64,000 nt of DNA from DATJFQ01 sp035495555 (GTDB lineage Bacteria; Acidobacteriota; Vicinamibacteria; Vicinamibacterales; 2-12-FULL-66-21). Location: positions 22,264 through 86,263 of the forward strand of contig DATJFQ010000082.1 in assembly GCA_035495555.1 (NCBI GenBank), written 5' to 3'. The notes under the pieces are model-generated. The model was not told the DNA's origin and did not search any database. It saw nothing but the letters and a program-made list of their open reading frames with translations. Shown piece by piece: positions 24,560-33,188 of the stretch. Position numbers and translations under genes: made by a program. The stretch's first letter is position 1; every line of letters starts with the position of its first letter.

Positions 24560-25480
24560 ATGCTCACACCTGAGCGGCTCGCCGACCGATTCGAAGCGCA
24601 CCGGCCGCACGTCCGCGCCGTCGCATATCGCATGCTCGGGTCGGTCAGCGAGGCGGAGGACGCCGTCCAGGAAGCCTGGATACGCTTGAGCCGCACGGAC
24701 GCCAGCACCGTCGAGAATCTGCGCGGATGGCTGACGACGGTCGTAGCCCGCGTGTGTCTCGACATGCTGCGCGCGCGAGCGTCGCGCCGGGAGGCTCCAT
24801 TGGAGACGCACGTGCCCGATCCGATCGTGCGGGCGATCGGCGACCGGTCTGAAGGACCCGAAGGCGACGCCATGCTCGCCGACTCCGTCGGCCTGGCGCT
24901 GCTCGTCGTTCTCGAACGGCTCGTGCCTGCGGAACGGCTCGCATTCGTGCTGCACGATGTCTTTGGAATGCCGTTCGAGAACATTGCGCCGCTCGTGGAG
25001 CGTTCCGTTGTCGCGACCCGACAGCTCGCCAGTCGCGCGCGGCGGCGCGTTCAGGGCCAGGCGCCAGCATCAGAGGCCGACCTGCGCCGCCAGCGCCGAG
25101 TCGTCGACGCGTTCCTCGCGGCCGCACAGAAGGGCGACTTCGAGTCGTTGGTTACCGTGCTCGATCCGAACATCGTTCTGCGGGCGGATGGCGGAGCCGC
25201 CACGGGGCTGTCGCGGATTGTGCAAGGCGCGCCGGCGGTGATCGCGCAGGCGAAGGCGTTCTCTCACGTGGCGTTATCGATGCAAGTTGTGCTCGTCAAT
25301 GGTCACGTCGGCGTCGTCACGCGCCTTCCGGATGGCCGGGTCTTCTCGATCATCGGGTTCACGATTGCGGAGGGCAGGGTGGTCGAGATGGACATCCTGG
25401 CAGACCCGGAGCGGCTTGGACGGATCGATGTGCCGCCAAGAGCCATTAATAATCGGTGTCGGTGCCGACCCGATCACTGA
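24560..25480 (+). CDS. ECF41-type RNA polymerase sigma factor with SnoaL-like C-domain
   Basis: A 306-residue extracytoplasmic-function sigma factor. Region 2 covers about residues 10-75 (AYRMLGSVSEAEDAVQEAWIRL) and region 4 about 110-165 (LVPAERLAFVLHDVFGMPFENIAPLV). A C-terminal SnoaL_2-like domain (about 180-290, DAFLAAAQKGDFESLVTVLDPNIVLRADGG) is the ECF41 hallmark; in that group the extension replaces an anti-sigma factor and modulates activity. AAGGAGG precedes the ATG. ECF41 genes usually neighbour a carboxymuconolactone decarboxylase or oxidoreductase target; here the neighbour is a divergent VOC protein. The gene overlaps the convergent DUF3072-like gene by 7 bases. Confidence 0.85.
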   Translation: MLTPERLADRFEAHRPHVRAVAYRMLGSVSEAEDAVQEAWIRLSRTDASTVENLRGWLTTVVARVCLDMLRARASRREAPLETHVPDPIVRAIGDRSEGPEGDAMLADSVGLALLVVLERLVPAERLAFVLHDVFGMPFENIAPLVERSVVATRQLASRARRRVQGQAPASEADLRRQRRVVDAFLAAAQKGDFESLVTVLDPNIVLRADGGAATGLSRIVQGAPAVIAQAKAFSHVALSMQVVLVNGHVGVVTRLPDGRVFSIIGFTIAEGRVVEMDILADPERLGRIDVPPRAINNRCRCRPDH

Positions 25481-25695
25481 TCGGTGAGTCTCGGCGATCG
25501 GGCGCGGAGTTCATCGATGCGCTTCGATGCCTCTGCTTTCGTCAGCGCCTCGTCGAATTCCTCGCCGGTGTCGCGACACAAGGTTTCGAGGTACGAGCGC
25601 TGGGCGTCGGTCATCGGCTCGTCGCCGGTTTTCCAGTCCTCAGGGTCGCGCTGCAAAGATGGCTGAGCGGTATCGTTCGCTGACGGCTTTTTCAT
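25474..25695 (-). CDS. DUF3072-like small protein
   Basis: A 73-residue hydrophilic protein. The core PEDWKTGDEPMTDAQRSYLETLCRD followed by FDEALTKAEASKRIDELR matches DUF3072, a small helical domain found alone in many soil bacteria; function unknown. I chose ATG 25695 over an upstream TTG because the core needs only a short lead. No good Shine-Dalgarno sequence is visible. The 3-prime end overlaps the end of the sigma-factor gene tail to tail. Confidence 0.75.
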   Translation of the reverse strand: MKKPSANDTAQPSLQRDPEDWKTGDEPMTDAQRSYLETLCRDTGEEFDEALTKAEASKRIDELRARSPRLTDQ

Positions 25696-25804
25696 AGGGC
25701 GAACAGATCGCAAAACCAGAGCCAATCCGGCGCCGTGCGACGAGGTAAGGGTCTCAGATTGTTCAGCTTCGCTCGTGTGCAGCGGAACGGCCGCGAAAGT
25801 CCGT

Positions 25805-26599
25805 TTATGGTCTCTTCGCTTCGACGATCAACGTGCCCTTCATGCCCGGGTGCAGCGTGCAGACATAGTCGAGACGACCGGCCGTCCGGGGCGTGAACGA
25901 CCACGTTGCGCCTGCGGGTAGATCCGGCGAGTGCAGATGCGCGCGCGAGGCGGTCACGTTGTGAGGAAACGGATCCTTGTTCGTCCACGTCACCGTCTCG
26001 CCGACGGCGACGTGCAACTCCGCGGGTACGAATGTGGTTCCATCCATCGCGACCTCTGACGGCCCCTGGGGGCTCGGGTGTGCCGCGTGCTCGGGTTCCG
26101 AATGCTCCTCCGTCAAGTCGCCAGGCGCGAGTGTCGGCACGCGGCGCACGAATGAAACAAGTTTCCACGTCTCCTCCGCCGTGTGTTCCTGGCGGAACGC
26201 CGGCATGCCCGTCCAGCGCACGCCGTTCTGGATGATGGCGAACAGCGCGCCATCGCTCATCTGCTGAATACCAGGGTCCGCGAAATCCGGCACCGGCGGA
26301 AACATCTTCTTCGCGATGTCGCTGTCGCCCCTTCCCGAGCGTCCGTGACACACCGCACAGTGTTCCTGAAAGTGCTCTGCGCCGTCGCGCCAGGCCTGCG
26401 GGTCATTGGCAAGAGGATTCTTCTGCTGGCGTGCTGATGCCGGAATGGAGAGGACGACGAGCCGCCGCGCGACGGTCGTTTCAAGCCGTCCGGGCGGATG
26501 GTCGGACACGAGCCCGTGCCGCGACAAGACCCAGAACCCTGCGCCGATCGCGGCACACACGATCACGAGCAACACGACCAGAGCACGCGCGACCCTCAT
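25805..26599 (-). CDS. Membrane-anchored cytochrome c fused to a cupredoxin domain
   Basis: A 264-residue protein with an N-terminal membrane anchor (about 5-27). Residues 65-155 are a class I cytochrome c: CAVCH at 81-85 binds heme and Met132 (GMPAF) is the likely sixth ligand. Residues 183-260 are a plastocyanin-like cupredoxin with copper ligands His213 (FPHNV), Cys247, His250 and Met253 (VCTLHPGM). The protein thus carries a heme and a type 1 copper centre on one chain and should shuttle electrons in the periplasm, perhaps to an oxidase. The ATG overlaps the stop of the upstream gene by four bases (ATGA), showing coupled translation with the LolA-like gene. Confidence 0.85.
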   Translation of the reverse strand: MRVARALVVLLVIVCAAIGAGFWVLSRHGLVSDHPPGRLETTVARRLVVLSIPASARQQKNPLANDPQAWRDGAEHFQEHCAVCHGRSGRGDSDIAKKMFPPVPDFADPGIQQMSDGALFAIIQNGVRWTGMPAFRQEHTAEETWKLVSFVRRVPTLAPGDLTEEHSEPEHAAHPSPQGPSEVAMDGTTFVPAELHVAVGETVTWTNKDPFPHNVTASRAHLHSPDLPAGATWSFTPRTAGRLDYVCTLHPGMKGTLIVEAKRP

Positions 26600-27477
26600 G
26601 ATCCATTAGAGATCGCAGCGGCTCGCAATGTTCCCGCGGGGAGAGCAAATTCAAAACCGCCGCCGCTGTCAGCCTCCGCCGCACTCCTGTGGTAATTGAA
26701 ATACGTGTGCTCCTCGTACATGCGATGACGAAACAGGAACAGAATCGAACTGCGCGATCGGATCTCGTAGTGCGACGGAAGCCAGACATCGTTCTCTATC
26801 GGCATCTGATCCAGCTCGAACCGGGTCCCCGGCTGGACCTTGACGAGGAATCCGGCGATCGACACCGGTGTCAGTACGCGCGCGCTCGCGTGCACCCACT
26901 GATAAGTCGCCGTGTCGATCCAGAACTCTCCCTCCATCCCGGTCAGCACTTTCGAGGCGGCGTTCGGCGGGTCGTAGCCGGCCCGCGGTTTCGCGCGGAG
27001 CACATAGACCGTCCGGCCGCGCGCCTTCTTCGTGGACGCGACGGCGTACACGAACGCCCGCGGCATTTCTTCGATGATCTGGTGCGCCTGTTCGCGCGTC
27101 TTGTGATACTCGGCGATCCGATCGGCGCGCTGGCGCGGGGACTCGGCGTTCCGTTTCGCGACCTCCTCGGCGAGCTCCTTCCCCTCCTTCGCCGCGTCCG
27201 CGGCGCTCAACGGCCGGTCATCGATGCTGATCAGGCGTTCGTACGGTGTGCCGAGGATCATCGTGACGGCGCTCGTGCGTACTCCGTCGCTCGTCCGCTT
27301 GCGGTCGAAGTAGTCGTATTGCGGCGACGCGGCCCAGTCGCGCGCGCTGGCGATCATCGATTGCCGGATGATTTCGTCTGGAGAAGGCCCGTCGAGCCGC
27401 GCGAGCGCCGCACTTGCGCAGAGGATCGCCACCGCCGGCATCGTCAGCCGCAGACACGGCGGCACTCGAATCAACAC
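26596..27477 (-). CDS. Secreted LolA-fold-like protein, function unknown
   Basis: About 293 residues from GTG 27477, with a signal peptide (CLRLTMPAVAILCASAALA). The body resembles the LolA/outer-membrane-lipoprotein-sorting fold used by many acidobacterial secreted proteins: YFDRKRTSDGVRTSAVTMI, RTVYVLRAKPRAGYDPPN, GEFWIDTATYQWVHASARV and FELDQMPIENDVWLPSHYEI. A charged helical segment (about 95-130) interrupts it. The protein at 59978-60964 has the same general plan. It is cotranscribed with the cytochrome-cupredoxin gene. A role in carrying a hydrophobic cofactor or lipid is speculative. The longer GTG start at 27519 would place extra residues before the signal peptide. Confidence 0.65.
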   Translation of the reverse strand: MLIRVPPCLRLTMPAVAILCASAALARLDGPSPDEIIRQSMIASARDWAASPQYDYFDRKRTSDGVRTSAVTMILGTPYERLISIDDRPLSAADAAKEGKELAEEVAKRNAESPRQRADRIAEYHKTREQAHQIIEEMPRAFVYAVASTKKARGRTVYVLRAKPRAGYDPPNAASKVLTGMEGEFWIDTATYQWVHASARVLTPVSIAGFLVKVQPGTRFELDQMPIENDVWLPSHYEIRSRSSILFLFRHRMYEEHTYFNYHRSAAEADSGGGFEFALPAGTLRAAAISNGS

Positions 27478-27577
27478 TCGAAGACTCTCTTTCAGAGCTG
27501 CCGCAGGGTCAAGCGGCACACGCCGACGTGGGTTCGCGGGGAACGTTCGCAGAACCGCCGAGGTCGGGCCGCTGAAT

Positions 27578-27994
27578 TCAGGACGTCGCGGACTGCCGCA
27601 TCAAGGCGCGCAGTGTATCGAGTAAGGTTTCAGGAGACACCGGCTTGTACAGAACCGCGTCACACGACATTCGGAATTCGTCGAGCGCGGCGCTGGTGTG
27701 CGCGGTGACACCGACGACCGGCACGCGCTGCAGCCGCGGGTGCTTCCGGATCAGCCGGGCGGCATGCGCGCCATCGAGCCCGGGCATCGAAAAGTCCATC
27801 AGAATCGCCGCAGGCGCCGAGATTCCCGCGAGTTCGACGGCCTCATAGCCATTGCGCGCCTCGGCGATTTCGAACCCCCACATCCGCAGGTACGCGCTCC
27901 AGAGGGTCCGCACGTCGTCGACGTCATCCGCAACCAGGATGAGTTGGGGACGCGGCGCCAGCCGCCGCTCGTGCGCTACCTGCCCCGTGGTCAT
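27578..27994 (-). CDS. Single-domain response regulator (CheY-like receiver)
   Basis: A 138-residue receiver domain without an output domain. The acidic pair in LVADDVDD, the phosphorylated Asp in AILMDFSMPGLDG, Thr in VTAHT and Lys in LYKPVSPE complete the active site. Such proteins relay phosphate from a histidine kinase to partners, as CheY or Spo0F do. No kinase gene is in the window, so it is an orphan here. I chose ATG 27994 with CGGAG nearby; the longer frame is low-complexity antisense of the transporter gene. It is divergent from the AI-2E-type permease. Confidence 0.85.
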   Translation of the reverse strand: MTTGQVAHERRLAPRPQLILVADDVDDVRTLWSAYLRMWGFEIAEARNGYEAVELAGISAPAAILMDFSMPGLDGAHAARLIRKHPRLQRVPVVGVTAHTSAALDEFRMSCDAVLYKPVSPETLLDTLRALMRQSATS

Positions 27995-28090
27995 ACTCCG
28001 GCCCACAGCAAGCACGCTGACCTGAGCATTTCCGGCGGCTGTGTTCTGTCGCGCCGTTGTCGCTGGATCCAGATTTGCCGCGGTGATCGC

Positions 28091-29932
28091 ATGCCTGAGG
28101 GCACAGAACTTCCGGGCTCGTCGCCCGTGCCGGCTGCGGGAGCGCCGGAACTGAAAAGTCTCCTGGTCGTCGTGGTGTCTGTGGTCGTCGTGGCGGCACT
28201 GTACATCGGCAAAGACGTCCTGGTCCCAATCGTCCTGGCGATGATGCTGTCCTTCGTGCTCTCGCCGCTCGTCGATCTCGTTCAGCGTACGGGGCTTTCG
28301 AGAGGCCCGTCGGTGATCTTCACGGTGCTGCTGGCCTTCTGCGTCATCGTGCTCGGAGGCGTGCTGATGGCGCGGCAAGCCTCAGCGCTCGCGGCCGATG
28401 CGCCGCGGTATGCGACGGCAATCGACCGCAAGCTTCACAGCGTTCAGATGTTCACGACGTCACACTTGATGCTCCTGACAAGGCTGTTTGCCCGCGGAGA
28501 GGGCGCGACCCCGACGCCGACCGAATCGGCCGCATCGACTCCGGCGGGAGAGAATCTCGCCAACGCGAACGCTGCGCGCCAGCAGCCGGTACCGGTGAAG
28601 ATTGCGCCCGCAAGCGGCGTGTCGGCCGTGTTCGGAACGATCCTCGCGCCGGTGGTCGGGCCGATGGAGACCGCCGTCATCGTCGTCGTGATCGCCATCT
28701 TCGTGCTCATGGAACGGGAGGATCTGCGCGATCGCTTCATTCGTCTGGCCGGCTCTGAAGACCTTCAGCGGACGACGGTCGCGATGAACGACGCCGCCAC
28801 GAGGCTGAGCCGGTACTTCGTCTCGCAACTCGCCGTCAACGCGACGTTCGGCACCGTCATTGGCGCCGGCCTGTGGGCCATCGGCATACCGGCGGCAGGA
28901 TTCTGGGGCCTGGCCGCCGGCCTGCTGCGATTCATTCCTTACGTCGGCCCTGTGCTGGCGGCGATCGGCCCCGTCGCGCTTGGCGCAGCGATCGACCCCG
29001 GGTGGCGCGCCGCCGTCGAGGTGACCCTGCTCTTCGTCGTCGTCGAACCCTTCACCGGCTATTTTGTGGAACCACTCCTCTACGGCCACTCCACAGGGCT
29101 GGCGCCTATCTCGGTGATTGTCGCGGCGGTGTTCTGGACGTGGATCTGGGGACCGGTTGGGTTGATCATTTCCACCCCGCTCACCCTGTGCGTCGTGGTG
29201 ATGGGGCGGCACGTGAAGTCACTGGAATTCTTCGACGTCCTGCTGGGGGACCGGCCGGCACTCACGCCGGCCGACAGTTTCTATCAGCGCATCCTCGCCA
29301 ACGATCCGGATAACGCGCTGGCACGGGCGGAAATCATCCTCGAAGAGCTCTCGCTGCTCCAGTACTACGAAACGGTGGTCCTCGAGGCGCTCAAGCGCGC
29401 TGCGCAAGACCGCGCGCGCGGGACTCTCCCGGCCGGGCGTGCGGTGGAGGTCACGCGCCGAACGATCGAAGTGATCGACGAGTTGAAGGATTTCGAATCA
29501 GCGCTGCCGCAACGCAGGCACGAAGACACGCCGTCGGCCGCGTCCGTTCTCTGCGTTTCAGGGCATGGTGCGCTCGACGACGCGGTGACCGCGATGCTGG
29601 CGCAGCTCCTCCAGGAGCGCGGCATCCGAGCGCGTCAAGTGGGGTACGGCGCGCTCGCGCGCGACCGGAGCGCCGGTCTGGATCCGGCCGACGCCACCGT
29701 CATGCTGATCTCGTATCTCGATCCCGTCGAGTCGACGCCCCATGTGAAATATCTGATCCGGCGCCTGCGGCGTCAGGCTCCTCACGTCCAAATCGTCCTG
29801 GGACTGTGGGCCGCGCTGTCAGATCGCGCGGCGCAGAACGCGCCAGCGCAGACGGTTGGAGCCGACGCCTGCGTCACCTCCCTGCAGGACGCACTCGAGG
29901 CGTGCCAACCCGGCACTCATGTGAACGGCTGA
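28091..29932 (+). CDS. AI-2E family (PerM/YdiK-like) permease with extra C-terminal domain
   Basis: A 613-residue inner membrane protein. Residues 20-375 are the AI-2E/UPF0118 fold with eight helices and typical motifs (LYIGKDVLVPIVLAMMLSFVLSPLVDL, GLLRFIPYVGPVLAAIGPV, PVGLIISTPLTLCVVVMGRHV). The last 240 residues are soluble: a helical linker (ADSFYQRILANDPDNALA) and an alpha/beta module (SVLCVSGHGALDDAVTAML, ATVMLISYLD, PHVQIVLGLW) that looks like a B12-binding or Rossmann-like fold but lacks the B12 histidine motif. AI-2E proteins include antiporters and signal exporters, so the substrate is open. No strong ribosome site precedes ATG 28091. Confidence 0.8.
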   Translation: MPEGTELPGSSPVPAAGAPELKSLLVVVVSVVVVAALYIGKDVLVPIVLAMMLSFVLSPLVDLVQRTGLSRGPSVIFTVLLAFCVIVLGGVLMARQASALAADAPRYATAIDRKLHSVQMFTTSHLMLLTRLFARGEGATPTPTESAASTPAGENLANANAARQQPVPVKIAPASGVSAVFGTILAPVVGPMETAVIVVVIAIFVLMEREDLRDRFIRLAGSEDLQRTTVAMNDAATRLSRYFVSQLAVNATFGTVIGAGLWAIGIPAAGFWGLAAGLLRFIPYVGPVLAAIGPVALGAAIDPGWRAAVEVTLLFVVVEPFTGYFVEPLLYGHSTGLAPISVIVAAVFWTWIWGPVGLIISTPLTLCVVVMGRHVKSLEFFDVLLGDRPALTPADSFYQRILANDPDNALARAEIILEELSLLQYYETVVLEALKRAAQDRARGTLPAGRAVEVTRRTIEVIDELKDFESALPQRRHEDTPSAASVLCVSGHGALDDAVTAMLAQLLQERGIRARQVGYGALARDRSAGLDPADATVMLISYLDPVESTPHVKYLIRRLRRQAPHVQIVLGLWAALSDRAAQNAPAQTVGADACVTSLQDALEACQPGTHVNG

Positions 29933-29999
29933 GGACGCTGATCTCCCGGTGACCCGGCAGACCAGCGCCGAAGATTCCGCTGTGCGGACACGAGCAGCG

Positions 30000-30614
30000 T
30001 CAGCGTTTTTTCCGTGACGTGCGCTGCGTGGATGATCCCTTCCGGCTGCCGGTGGTGCTGCGGCTGGTGCGGCCCCGCGCCGGACGGGCGTCCTGCTCTT
30101 CCTCCTCCTCCGCGTCACCCTGGGCTGCGCTGGCAGCCTGCTGATTGATGCCGCTCTCGGCGAGCGCACTGAGCTTCTCGTCGGCCGCCTTTTCTTCTTC
30201 GAGGATTTCGTCCAGCAGGTCGGCGGCTTCCGAGTGGCCCATGACCTTCGCCCACGCCGCGAGCGTGCCGTAGGCCGCCATCTCGTAATGTTCGCTGCGC
30301 TGGCCGGCCGCAATCAGGCTCGCGTCCATCGTCTGGTCGTCGAAGTCCTCACCCATGATGGACTGCGCTTCCTTGATGATCCCGGCAATGCCTTCGCAGT
30401 GTTTGCCGCGCACCTTCTCGTCGAGCGAGCCGAAGACCTGCTCGAGCTTTGCCACGTGGCCGCGCGTCTGTTCGAGGTGCTCTTCGAAGGCCTCGCGCAA
30501 TTCGTCGGAGCTCGAAGCTTTCGCGAGCTTCGCGAGCCCCTTGACCAACTGCTTTTCCGCGTCGTATGCGTCCCGCAACTCATCTACGAATGCATCGTGA
30601 AGACCGCCCGTCAT
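30000..30614 (-). CDS. DUF892 ferritin-like stress protein (YciE/YciF type) with basic tail
   Basis: A 204-residue protein. Residues 1-160 form the DUF892 four-helix bundle: LHDAFVDELRDAYDAEKQLVKGLAKLA, EHLEQTRGHVAKLEQVF, QRSEHYEMAAYGTLAAWA and LLDEILEEEKAADEKL, with the Glu/His pairs expected of a ferritin-like di-metal site. YciE/YciF proteins rise under osmotic or general stress. After an acidic run (EEEEEQD) the end is a Ser/Thr/Arg/Lys-rich tail (GRTSRSTTGSRKG, TSRKKR) that could bind DNA or polyphosphate. GGGAGAG precedes the ATG. It stands alone. Confidence 0.88.
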   Translation of the reverse strand: MTGGLHDAFVDELRDAYDAEKQLVKGLAKLAKASSSDELREAFEEHLEQTRGHVAKLEQVFGSLDEKVRGKHCEGIAGIIKEAQSIMGEDFDDQTMDASLIAAGQRSEHYEMAAYGTLAAWAKVMGHSEAADLLDEILEEEKAADEKLSALAESGINQQAASAAQGDAEEEEEQDARPARGRTSRSTTGSRKGSSTQRTSRKKR

Positions 30615-30870
30615 GTCGTCTCTCCCTTGAAATCATGTGCTGTCGCTGACACTCGGAACTCGCCAGCGTGCAACACACACGCCAGCAGGCGGCCCCGCGG
30701 GCCGTGGCGAGTTGACAACCGGAACGACCAGACGCCACTATGCTCAGTGGCGCACGGGGCGCCCGCGGGTCCGCGCGAAGGACTGAGTCCACCCTCTACG
30801 TTCAGACGACCGCACGGCTGTCTCCGTGCTGGCCGGCTTGCGGACCGCCGGCATGCAGCATGGAGGTCCT

Positions 30871-32433
30871 ATGACGGCCACGCCGTTTCCCGAACGCCCC
30901 AACCTCGAACAGCTCAAGCACCAAGCCAAAGACCTGTTGCGCTCCGCGCGCGATCGCGACGCCGGCGCGCTCTCGCGCTTCAAAATCCTGCCCGCGTTCG
31001 CCAGCGCAACAGACGCCAGCCTCTCCGGTGCCGCGCTTGCGCTGCACGACGCGCAGTCCGTCATCGCTCGCGAACAGGGCTTCGAGTCCTGGAACGCGCT
31101 GCGCGAGCACGTCGAGGATCGCACGCTTGCCTTCGACGCGGCCGTCGACCAGTTCCTCGAAGCGGCCACTTCGGAGCGTCCCGATCGCGCCGAGCGGCTG
31201 CTCGAATTGCACCCGGAGATCGCGCGCGCGAACCTTCAGACGGCACTGGTGCTCGGCGACGCGGCGGCCGTCGAGGCGCGTCTGGCACGAAACGAGGCTC
31301 TCGCCACCTCGGAGGGCGGCATCCGCGGCTGGCAGCCGTTGCATTACCTCTGCTACACGTCCATCGGCGCGCGATCCGCAGCGCGTGAGCACGGCCTGGT
31401 CGCGATCGCGCGGCGTCTGATCGCTGCCGGTGCCGATCCGAACCTGCGGTTTCCCTGGCGGCACCACGACGTGAACCGGCCGGTGCTCTGGGGCGCGGTG
31501 ATGAAGGTGGGCTCGTTACCGCTCGCGGACGTGCTGCTCGAGTCAGGCGCGAATCCGAGCGACGGCGTCACGGTCACGCTGGCGGCGAGCGCCGGTGACC
31601 TGGCCGCGCTCGACCTGCTGCTCGGCCACGGGGCCAACGTGAACCATCCGTGGGCGACGGACGGTTCCGCTCCCCTCTATGCAATCCTCCACTGGTCGAG
31701 CACGGCGGAGGGCGCCCGATGGCTGCTCGATCACGGCGCGGATCCGGACCCGGTCTTCCCCGCCAACGGCGAAACGCCGATGCACGTCGTCGCGGCGGCG
31801 TGGGACGCGTCACTTGCGGCCGAGCTGGCCAGCCGTGGCGCGGATATCTCGCGGCCGCGCGCCGACGGTCGGACGCCGTATGCGGTCGCCGAACTGCACG
31901 GTAATCGAGAGGTAGCGGCATGGCTGCTGGCGCAGGGCGCCTCGGACGACCTCCTGCCGATCGATCGCCTCGTCGCGGCGTGCAGCCGCGGCGATCGCAC
32001 GCTGGCGGCGGCGATGCTGGCGAACAACCCCGAGCTGCGCTCGGATATCGGCCCTGAGCACTACGCGGCGTTCTATCGTGCGGCGGAAAAGAACGATACG
32101 CCGGCCCTCGACGCGATGCTCGCGTGCGGGTTCGATCCGAACCGTGGCGACGAGTCGATCGGAAAGACGGCCTTGCACGCCGCAGCGATGGAGGGCTGGC
32201 CCGATGCGGTGCGCGTGCTGCTTGCTCACGGCGCATCGGTGACGGCGCGCGATCGCGAATTCAAGGCGCAGCCGCTGCTCTGGGCTGCCGAGGGTTCGCG
32301 GATGCAGCGTTCCGGCCGCGATCATGCGGCAGTGGGACGGCTCCTCCTCGACGCGGGATCGCCCACCGACTGGGAGCAGAGCGAAGAGCCGTCGGAAGCG
32401 CTCATCGAGATCGTCAACTCGTGGAAACGGTAA
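30871..32433 (+). CDS. Ankyrin-repeat protein
   Basis: A 520-residue cytoplasmic protein. The first 95 residues (PNLEQLKHQAKDLLRSARDRDAGAL to QGFESWNALREHVE) are a leader domain common in acidobacterial ankyrin proteins. The rest is about nine ankyrin repeats: DVLLESGANPSDGVTVTLAASAGDL, LLLGHGANVNHPWATDGSAPL, WLLDHGADPDPVFPANGETPMHV, LASRGADISRPRADGRTPYAVAEL and others up to LLLDAGSPTDW. Such arrays bind other proteins; the partner is unknown. The start is ATG 30871 because GGAGGT lies 5 bases upstream. The stop lies 3 bases from the convergent methyltransferase gene. Confidence 0.88.
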   Translation: MTATPFPERPNLEQLKHQAKDLLRSARDRDAGALSRFKILPAFASATDASLSGAALALHDAQSVIAREQGFESWNALREHVEDRTLAFDAAVDQFLEAATSERPDRAERLLELHPEIARANLQTALVLGDAAAVEARLARNEALATSEGGIRGWQPLHYLCYTSIGARSAAREHGLVAIARRLIAAGADPNLRFPWRHHDVNRPVLWGAVMKVGSLPLADVLLESGANPSDGVTVTLAASAGDLAALDLLLGHGANVNHPWATDGSAPLYAILHWSSTAEGARWLLDHGADPDPVFPANGETPMHVVAAAWDASLAAELASRGADISRPRADGRTPYAVAELHGNREVAAWLLAQGASDDLLPIDRLVAACSRGDRTLAAAMLANNPELRSDIGPEHYAAFYRAAEKNDTPALDAMLACGFDPNRGDESIGKTALHAAAMEGWPDAVRVLLAHGASVTARDREFKAQPLLWAAEGSRMQRSGRDHAAVGRLLLDAGSPTDWEQSEEPSEALIEIVNSWKR

Positions 32434-32436
32434 CCG

Positions 32437-33135
32437 TTAGAGACGAAGCGCCAGAATGACCGCGAAGGCGCCCTCGCGCCAGATGATTTCGGGGCGAAAG
32501 CCTGCGCCCGACAGCATCGTCAACTCGTCGGGGAGCGGCACGTAGGCGTCTTCGTGCGCCCAGGCCGCGAAATAGGACGCCGTGCGCCGCGCGGAGTACG
32601 CGCGGCGCAGGTGCGCGCGCCAGGCGTCATGCTGCTGCGCGGCAGTCGCCGCATCGCGGGCCGGACAGCAATCGGCGATAACCAGACGCCCGTCGGGGCG
32701 CAGCGCCTGCCGCAGTCTTTCGTACACACGACGCTTCGCCGGACGGGTGCGAACGTGATGCAATGCGAGCGCGGCGACACAGGCGTCGCATCTCGGCACG
32801 CCGGCCCGGACAAATGAACCGTGTCGCAGATCGACGTCCTGCCCGAGCCGCGCAGCGGCAGCGCCGAGCATCTCTTCATCGACGTCGATGCCGATCACGC
32901 GGGCGTTGCGGCTGCGGCCAAGGCACCGCTCGGCCAGCGCCCCCGTGCCGATCCCGAGATCGACGATCAGCCGCTCGTCGCCGCGAAGAGCGCCGGCGGC
33001 GGCATCCAGCATGGCGTCGTAACCCGGGATGAACGTGCGAATGCGCGCGTCGTAGTCGCGCAGGTCTATCCCGAGGTGACGGGCGACCCGGCCTCTCTTC
33101 GACTCGTCCTGGCGCAGCATGGGAGATCCCGACAT
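32437..33135 (-). CDS. SAM-dependent class I methyltransferase
   Basis: About 232 residues. The Rossmann methyltransferase core shows motif I LIVDLGIGTGALAE, the acidic ribose-binding residue in VIGIDVDEEML, motif II/III region DACVAALALHHV and the post-core PDGRLVIADCCP. This fits a UbiE/TrmR-like small-molecule methyltransferase; the acceptor is unknown. A helical segment (AYSARRTASYFAAWAHEDAY) near the end may shape the pocket. I place the start at ATG 33135; ATG 33120 is also possible and neither has a strong ribosome site. The gene is divergent from the orphan permease. Confidence 0.8.
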   Translation of the reverse strand: MSGSPMLRQDESKRGRVARHLGIDLRDYDARIRTFIPGYDAMLDAAAGALRGDERLIVDLGIGTGALAERCLGRSRNARVIGIDVDEEMLGAAAARLGQDVDLRHGSFVRAGVPRCDACVAALALHHVRTRPAKRRVYERLRQALRPDGRLVIADCCPARDAATAAQQHDAWRAHLRRAYSARRTASYFAAWAHEDAYVPLPDELTMLSGAGFRPEIIWREGAFAVILALRL

Positions 33136-33188
33136 GGCCCATACTAGCGGACCCCTCTGATCAAAAAGAAGCCGCGTAGAATGGCAAC

